Shown here piece by piece: positions 6,259 through 10,730 of a stretch of DNA of 10,730 bases (position 1 is its first letter; each line of letters begins with the position of its first letter). Under the pieces are notes generated by a model that saw nothing but the letters and a program-made list of their open reading frames with translations, did no database searches and was not told where the DNA came from. The DNA comes from JBLKSS01 sp047607725 (GTDB lineage: Bacteria > Pseudomonadota > Gammaproteobacteria > Enterobacterales > Enterobacteriaceae): contig NZ_JBLKSS010000055.1 in assembly GCF_047607725.1 (NCBI RefSeq), positions 1-10,730 of the forward strand, in the 5' to 3' direction. The position numbers and the translations under genes are program-made.

Positions 6259-8301
6259 ATGACTAATCCGTTACTGACCTCGTTTTTATTGCCCCCTTTT
6301 GCCGCTATTCGTCCTGAGCACGTCGTGCCGGCGGTGAAAGCCGCGCTCGAGCACTGCCGCCACACCGTTGAGGAGGTTGTGGCGCAGCCCGGCCCGTTCA
6401 CGTGGGAAAATCTCTGCCAGCCGCTGGCGGATGCGGATGACCGTTTGAGCCGAATTTGGTCGCCGGTGGGCCATTTGAACGCGGTGAAGAACAGTCAGGA
6501 ACTGCGCGAAGCCTATGAGCAAAGCCTGCCGCTGCTGTCTGAATACAGCACCTGGGTGGGGCAACATAAGGGTTTGTATCAAGCCTATCGGAATCTGCGC
6601 GACGGCCAGCATTATGTACAGCTGAGCGTAGCGCAGAAAAAAGCGGTGGATAACGCGCTGCGCGATTTTGAACTGTCCGGTATCGGGCTGCCGGCGGAAA
6701 AACAGCAGCGTTACGGGCAGATCGTCGCCCGTCTTTCGGAGCTGGGTTCGGCCTACAGCAATAATGTGCTGGACGCGACCATGGGCTGGAGCAAGTTGAT
6801 AACCGATGAACAGGCGCTGGCCGGCATGCCCGAAAGCGCGCTTGCCGCCGCTCGCGCCCAGGCGCAGGCCCGCGAGCAGGAAGGCTGGCTGCTGACGCTG
6901 GATATCCCCAGCTATCTGCCGGTGCTGACCTATTGCGACAACGCCGCGCTGCGGGAGGAACTCTATCGCGCCTATAACACCCGAGCCTCCGATCAGGGGC
7001 CGGATGCCGGCAAATGGGACAATGGCCCCCTCATGAGTGAAATTCTGGCGCGGCGCCATGAGCTGGCACAATTGCTGGGATTCGAGAGCTATGCCGACAA
7101 ATCGCTGACCACCAAAATGGCGCAGGATCCCCAGCAGGTGCTGGATTTCCTGACCGATCTGGCCAAGCGCGCGCGCCCCCTGGGCGAGCAGGAATTGGTG
7201 CAGCTGCGCGCCTTTGCGCAAAGCCACTTCGGCCGCGACACGCTAGAGCCGTGGGATATCGCCTATTATGGTGAAAAACAAAAACAGCACCTGTTCTCCA
7301 TTAACGACGAGCAGTTGCGCCCCTATTTCCCTGAGCCGCGGGTCATCAGCGGTCTGTTTGAGGTGGTAAAACGCATTTACGGCATCACGGCCAAAGAGCG
7401 TACTGATGTGGACACCTGGCACCCGGATGTCCGTTTCTTCGATCTGTTTGATGAACATGGCGAACTGCGCGGCAGCTTTTATCTCGATTTGTACGCCCGC
7501 GACAACAAACGGGGCGGCGCCTGGATGGACGATTGCGTAAGCATGATGCGCAAAGCCGACGGCAAGCTGCAAAAGCCGGTGGCTTATCTCACTTGTAACT
7601 TCAACCGCCCGATAAGCGGCAAACCGGCGCTGTTTACCCACAATGAGGTCACCACGCTATTTCATGAATTCGGTCACGGGCTGCACCATATGCTGACCCG
7701 TATCGATACCCCCGGAGTGGCCGGCATTAGCGGCGTACCCTGGGATGCTGTGGAGTTGCCGAGCCAGTTTATGGAAAATTATTGCTGGCAGCCCGAGGCA
7801 CTGGCGTTTATCTCCGGCCATTATGAAACCGGCGAGCCGCTGCCCGATGAACTGTTGAACAAGCTGTTGGAAGCAAAAAATTATCAGGCGGCGCTGTTTA
7901 TTCTGCGTCAGTTGGAGTTCGGCCTATTCGATTTCCGCATGCATTATCAGTACCAACCGGAGCAGGGCGCGCGCGTGCTGGAGACCCTGGCGGAGGTGAA
8001 AAAACAGGTGGCGGTAGTGCCGACCGTGGTGTGGGGACGTTTCCCCCATGCCTTCAGCCACATCTTTGCCGGCGGTTACGCGGCGGGGTATTACAGTTAT
8101 CTGTGGGCGGACGTCCTGGCGGCGGATGCCTGGTCGCGTTTCGAGGAGGAAGGAATATTCAACCGGGACACCGGCGAATCCTTCCTTGATACCATACTGT
8201 CGCGCGGCGGTTCCGAGGAGCCGATGGTACTCTTCGCCCGTTTCCGCGGCCGCGAGCCGCAACTGGATGCCATGCTGCGCCATTACGGCATCCGGGAATA
8301 G
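6259..8301 (+). CDS. prlC: Oligopeptidase A, M3-family zinc metallopeptidase
   Basis: Oligopeptidase A is a cytoplasmic zinc endopeptidase that degrades short peptides, including cleaved signal peptides. From the ATG at 6259 the product is 680 residues, exactly the E. coli length. It aligns from MTNPLLTSF to the final DAMLRHYGIRE. The M3 zinc site is complete: HEFGH at 469-473 supplies two His ligands and the catalytic Glu470, and Glu499 in DAVELPSQF completes the HExxH-X25-E spacing. The substrate-binding block HAFSHIFAGGYAAGYYSYLW lies near residues 595-615. The open frame extends upstream to 6124, but that extension is not family-like. The chosen start has AGGA about 9 bases upstream. rsmJ follows after 5 bases, so the two were an operon, as in E. 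coli. In E. coli prlC directly faces rlmJ; here four genes intervene. No lesion is seen. Confidence 0.97.
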   Translation: MTNPLLTSFLLPPFAAIRPEHVVPAVKAALEHCRHTVEEVVAQPGPFTWENLCQPLADADDRLSRIWSPVGHLNAVKNSQELREAYEQSLPLLSEYSTWVGQHKGLYQAYRNLRDGQHYVQLSVAQKKAVDNALRDFELSGIGLPAEKQQRYGQIVARLSELGSAYSNNVLDATMGWSKLITDEQALAGMPESALAAARAQAQAREQEGWLLTLDIPSYLPVLTYCDNAALREELYRAYNTRASDQGPDAGKWDNGPLMSEILARRHELAQLLGFESYADKSLTTKMAQDPQQVLDFLTDLAKRARPLGEQELVQLRAFAQSHFGRDTLEPWDIAYYGEKQKQHLFSINDEQLRPYFPEPRVISGLFEVVKRIYGITAKERTDVDTWHPDVRFFDLFDEHGELRGSFYLDLYARDNKRGGAWMDDCVSMMRKADGKLQKPVAYLTCNFNRPISGKPALFTHNEVTTLFHEFGHGLHHMLTRIDTPGVAGISGVPWDAVELPSQFMENYCWQPEALAFISGHYETGEPLPDELLNKLLEAKNYQAALFILRQLEFGLFDFRMHYQYQPEQGARVLETLAEVKKQVAVVPTVVWGRFPHAFSHIFAGGYAAGYYSYLWADVLAADAWSRFEEEGIFNRDTGESFLDTILSRGGSEEPMVLFARFRGREPQLDAMLRHYGIRE

Positions 8302-8306
8302 GGGGA

Positions 8307-9069
8307 TTGAGCACGGTTTTTTTGCAAAGCGAGGCCGGCGTTGATCCCTTGCGTTTGCAGACGCTGGCCGCGCACTGGGGATTGATAAGCGATCCTCAAG
8401 CAGTTATGGCGCTGGTGATGACGTCTGAACGACTGGAATTGCGCAAGCGGGACGAGCCGAAACTGGGCGCGATTGCCGTGGGCTTTGTTACCGGCGCCAT
8501 GGCGCACCGGCGGCGGGCGCGGCGAAGCGGTGGCCAAGGCTGTGGGCGTTAAAGGCCAATGGTTGCCGGATGTGGTCGACGCCCCCGCCAGACTGGGGCG
8601 CGATGCTTTTGTGCTTGCCTGTCTGGGCTGCCGGGTGCGAATGTTTGAGCGTCATCCGGTGGCGGCGGCGCTGTTGGACGACGGCCTGCGCCGCGCGTAT
8701 GCCGATCAGGAATTGGGTCCCTGGCTGCAGGAGCGTCTGACGCTGCATCACGGCTCCAGCCTGAGCGCGCTGTCGCAGCTGTGCTCCGCGCCGGATGTGA
8801 TCTATCTCGATCCGATGTTTCCGCACCGGCAGAAAAGCGCGCTGGTGAAAAAGGAGATGCGGGTATTTCAACTGCTGGTGGGTGCCGATGAGGATGCCGA
8901 CGGGCTGCTGGCACCCGTGCGGGCGCTGGCGGTGCGCCGGGTGGTGGTGAAACGGCCTGATTACGCGCCGCCGCTGGCGGGGGTGCCGGCGCAAGCGTCC
9001 ATCACCACCAAGAACCATCGTTTTGATCTGTACCCGCCGCAGGACTGTACGCCCCCGGTGAAGGGCTAA
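8307..9069 (+). pseudogene. rsmJ: rsmJ, 16S rRNA (guanine1516-N2)-methyltransferase, frameshifted
   Basis: RsmJ normally methylates N2 of G1516 in 16S rRNA with SAM. The first frame (8307-8552) carries WGLISD and LELRKRDEPKLG, then GAMAHRR, as in E. coli. The second frame resumes at GGGRGEAVAKAVG and runs through YLDPMFPHRQKSALVKKEMR and VVVKRPDYAPPLA to 9069. Between His (8505-8507) and Glu (8524-8526) there are 16 bases, where the E. coli protein needs 27, so 11 bases are missing and the frame shifts. The SAM loop, VDATAGLGRD in E. coli, reads VDAPARLGRD here (8584-8592), with Thr to Pro and Gly to Arg, which should weaken cofactor binding. The start is also poor: only a TTG (8307) directly after a GGGGG run. 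With the deletion restored the length is about 257 residues, near the E. coli 250. It begins 5 bases after prlC. Confidence 0.93.
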
Positions 9070-9245
9070 CGGCGAACAATACTCGACGCTGGCCTTAAGC
9101 GACATCAAAGCGCCCTTGTAATGGGAACATACCCCCGCGTCGAAATACGTCGCTGTTCATTTTCCCGATGGATTGGCCTGCACGATAGATGACCCGGCGA
9201 CACGGTTGGGCTTGTCATCGGCGCGTTAAACAGCATGGCAAGTGG
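9070..9245. other. Convergent intergenic gap with no gene seen
   Basis: Nothing recognisable is encoded between the end of the rsmJ pseudogene and the terminator-like hairpin of the formate dehydrogenase gene. In E. coli the gene after rsmJ is the peptide transporter gene dtpB (yhiP); no remnant of it could be recognised here. Confidence 0.4.
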
Positions 9246-9271
9246 AGAAACACGGCGGCCGGTAGCCGCCG
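9246..9271 (-). terminator. Probable Rho-independent terminator of the formate dehydrogenase gene
   Basis: On the minus strand CGGCGGC (9271-9265) pairs with GCCGCCG (9259-9253) around the 5-base loop TACCG. It is followed by TGTTTCT (9252-9246). The perfect GC-rich 7-bp stem and short T-rich tail lie about 50 bases past the dehydrogenase stop. The T tract is interrupted, so strength is uncertain. Confidence 0.55.
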
Positions 9272-9319
9272 CAATGGGCCTATCTGATTGAGTCCTCTTT
9301 TGCTTTAAGCACCGCCGCT

Positions 9320-10480
9320 TTAAGTAAGCTTATAGGCGTTGGCGCCGGTCCCGACCAGGCGTCCGCCGTCAACAATCAAATAGTCCTTACGGATAGGCTT
9401 ACCGTCAAAGAAGTTTTGCAGAATCTCCAATGTTCCCGCTGCGTAACGCGCTTGTGCTGATAGCGAGGTACCGGAGATATGCGGCGTCATGCCGTGATTC
9501 GGCATGCTGCGCCAGGGGTGATCAACCGGCGCCGGTTGGGGAAACCATACGTTGCCACCGTAGCCAGCGAGTTGCCCCGAGGTTAATGCCCGGGCGATGG
9601 CGTCGCGATCGCAGAGTGCGCCACGCGCGGTATTCACCAAATAAGCCCCTCGCTTGAACTTAGCCAAAAAGGCATCATTGACGAAACCCTGAGTGGCGGG
9701 ATAGAGCGGTGTCTGCAGGTTGACGACGTCGCAGACCTTGACCAAGGATGCGGGCGTTTCATGGTAAGTCAGGCCGAGTTCTTGCTCCAGTTCGTCGGGC
9801 AGGCGGTGGGGATCGTAGTAGTGTAACGTCATATCGAAAGGTTTGAGCCGGCGGAGAACCGCCTGGCCGATGCGCCCGGCACCCAATGTGCCAAAGTGCA
9901 TGCCTTCGATATCGTAGCTGCGGGCCACGCAGTCGGCGATATTCCAGCCACCGTTTTTCGCCATCAGGTGCGAGGGTAGATAGTTTCGGACCAGCGCCAG
10001 GATAGTCATCACCACGTGCTCCGCCACGCTGATAGAGTTTGAAAAGGTGACCTCGGCCACGGTAATACCCCGGCTAACCGCGGCCTTAAGATCGACGTGG
10101 TCCGAGCCGATGCCGGCGGTCAGGGCCAGTTTGAGCTTGCGGGCTTTGGCAATGCGCTTGGCGGTGAGATAAGCGGGCCAGAACGGTTGTGAAATCACGA
10201 CATCGGCGTCGGGCAGGTGGTGGTCAAAAACGGAGTCCACCCCCTTTTTATCGCTGGTGACGACCAGTTCATGACCGTGGCTTTCCAAGTAACGTCGCAG
10301 ACCCAGTTCTCCGGAAACACTACCTATCAATGCCCCGGGCGTAAAACCCAGCGGCCCCGATGGCATCGGTGTGGACTGACCGTTCGGATAGGCGTGGATC
10401 GCCGGGATAGCGTCACGGGCGTAGACGGGCGGAAAGCCGGTCACAGGATCGGGGTAAAGTACGCATAGTATTTTCGACAT
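9320..10480 (-). CDS. NAD-dependent formate dehydrogenase
   Basis: This soluble metal-free enzyme oxidises formate to CO2 with NAD+. The 386-residue product aligns through its length with bacterial formate dehydrogenases of the D-2-hydroxyacid dehydrogenase family, such as those of Pseudomonas sp. 101 and, closer in length and C-terminus, Burkholderia stabilis. Conserved features are SQPFWPAYLT (97-106), TAGIGSDHVDL (121-131, formate-site Ile124), SNSISVAEH with Asn148, the Rossmann loop GTLGAGRIG (197-205), NTARG with catalytic Arg286, WFPQPAP with Gln315, and PHISGT with His334. Asp223 after the second Rossmann strand favours NAD+ over NADP+. The conserved Asp (Asp308 in Pseudomonas numbering) is Asn310 here (codon 9551-9553), which may lower or abolish activity. 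The ATG at 10480 has AAGGA 7 bases upstream. The gene stands alone, with a likely terminator after it and an IS66 end about 110 bases before it. Confidence 0.95.
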   Translation of the reverse strand: MSKILCVLYPDPVTGFPPVYARDAIPAIHAYPNGQSTPMPSGPLGFTPGALIGSVSGELGLRRYLESHGHELVVTSDKKGVDSVFDHHLPDADVVISQPFWPAYLTAKRIAKARKLKLALTAGIGSDHVDLKAAVSRGITVAEVTFSNSISVAEHVVMTILALVRNYLPSHLMAKNGGWNIADCVARSYDIEGMHFGTLGAGRIGQAVLRRLKPFDMTLHYYDPHRLPDELEQELGLTYHETPASLVKVCDVVNLQTPLYPATQGFVNDAFLAKFKRGAYLVNTARGALCDRDAIARALTSGQLAGYGGNVWFPQPAPVDHPWRSMPNHGMTPHISGTSLSAQARYAAGTLEILQNFFDGKPIRKDYLIVDGGRLVGTGANAYKLT

Positions 10481-10592
10481 AGTCCATCCTTAGGCTAATG
10501 AGAGCGCTTAAATTGCATTGCTATCGCGCTATCCACTTTGAACAATGACGACGAAATCGTCTAATCGTTTGTTAGCATCCCTTGATAGATAC
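10481..10592 (-). promoter_or_regulatory. Upstream region of the formate dehydrogenase gene, cut by an IS66 end
   Basis: These 112 bases are all the native upstream DNA left between the dehydrogenase start codon and the insertion-sequence end. The ribosome binding site AAGGA lies at 10492-10488. A short palindrome GACGA-AA-TCGTC sits at 10550-10561. No convincing -35/-10 pair could be fixed. Any operator further upstream has been separated by the insertion. Confidence 0.4.
10585..10592. repeat. Candidate 8-bp target-site duplication
   Basis: IS66-family elements duplicate 8 bp of target on insertion. The 8 bases next to the inferred element end are ATAGATAC. The partner copy would lie outside the window, so this cannot be confirmed here. 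Confidence 0.3.
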
Positions 10593-10730
10593 GTAAGCGT
10601 ACGCCCAGCGCCGTATTGACAGTTATTCAGCAGGGATGGTGAGGTTCCACGGCAGGAGCTCTTTGATTTTGTTGATGGGATGATCCGCGATAATCGCCAG
10701 CACATGGCGCAGATACGCTTCCGGCTCCAC
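10593..10730 (-). mobile_element. IS66-family insertion sequence, right end (partial)
   Basis: The element runs off the window. Its end is placed at 10593, where the sequence begins GTAAGCGTACGCC, matching the GTAAGCG start usual for IS66-family terminal inverted repeats. The transposase reading frame ends 30 bases inside this tip, the usual layout. The tip is close upstream of the formate dehydrogenase gene. Confidence 0.75.
10623..10730 (-). CDS. tnpC: IS66-family transposase (TnpC) C-terminus, partial
   Basis: Read leftward from the window edge, 35 codons and a TAA give VEPEAYLRHVLAIIADHP, then INKIKELLPW, then NLTIPAE. The block PEAYLRHVL...DHP.N.I.ELLPW is the characteristic C-terminal tail of the large IS66 transposase (TnpC/OrfC), a DDE enzyme. 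The catalytic core and the accessory tnpA and tnpB genes would lie beyond the window. Whether the rest is intact cannot be seen. The frame shown has no lesion. Confidence 0.85.
   Translation of the reverse strand: MEPEAYLRHVLAIIADHPINKIKELLPWNLTIPAE

Noticed and set aside
6286..7227. 313-codon minus-strand open frame
   Set aside because: It is antisense to prlC, with a composition typical of a shadow of a GC-rich gene.
8488..9108. 206-codon minus-strand open frame
   Set aside because: It is antisense to the rsmJ pseudogene, and the real coding signal is on the plus strand.
1..10730. CRISPR array, tRNA, rRNA, toxin-antitoxin or defence genes
   Set aside because: No regularly spaced repeats, cloverleaf-like sequence, rRNA signature or matching protein motifs were seen on reading both strands.

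Overview
The window looks like a chromosomal segment of an enterobacterium (order Enterobacterales) whose genome is decaying. The best supported genes, rlmJ, marC, prlC and rsmJ, align closely by eye with their Escherichia coli counterparts. Alongside them are a stub of gor, a frameshifted rsmJ, a frameshifted PLP-dependent enzyme gene, long gene-poor stretches and an IS66-family end. That mix of intact and freshly broken genes is typical of a recent host-associated symbiont, for example the Sodalis group. That placement is an inference; no database was searched.

Left part (1-2000): rlmJ (23S rRNA m6A2030 methyltransferase) is on the minus strand. About 100 bases beyond its stop lies the start of a broken gor (glutathione reductase), keeping the rlmJ-gor order known from E. 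coli. The 870 bases to the right of rlmJ hold no convincing gene. They end in an AT-rich leader with two stem-loops in front of a nucleobase-type permease.

Middle part (2000-5973): four genes lie between rlmJ and prlC, which are direct divergent neighbours in E. coli K-12. They are an NCS1/CodB-like permease (+), marC (-), a cysteine-synthase-family pseudogene (+) with a one-base frameshift at a T6 run, and a DoxX-family membrane protein (-). They alternate in strand, so each is probably transcribed on its own.

Right part (5974-10730): prlC (oligopeptidase A) is intact. Its usual operon partner rsmJ (16S rRNA m2G1516 methyltransferase) begins 5 bases after it but carries a net 11-base deletion and two substitutions in the SAM-binding loop. 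A complete NAD-dependent formate dehydrogenase gene follows on the minus strand. It has Asn in place of the conserved active-site Asp. About 110 bases upstream of its start codon lies the end of an IS66-family element, whose transposase C-terminus runs off the window.

These genes do not form one pathway. The common theme is selective loss: one of two rRNA methyltransferases and two thiol/sulfur-metabolism genes are broken, while the peptidase, membrane proteins and dehydrogenase stay open. I found no CRISPR array, tRNA, rRNA or defence system, and nothing that I would call a new system.
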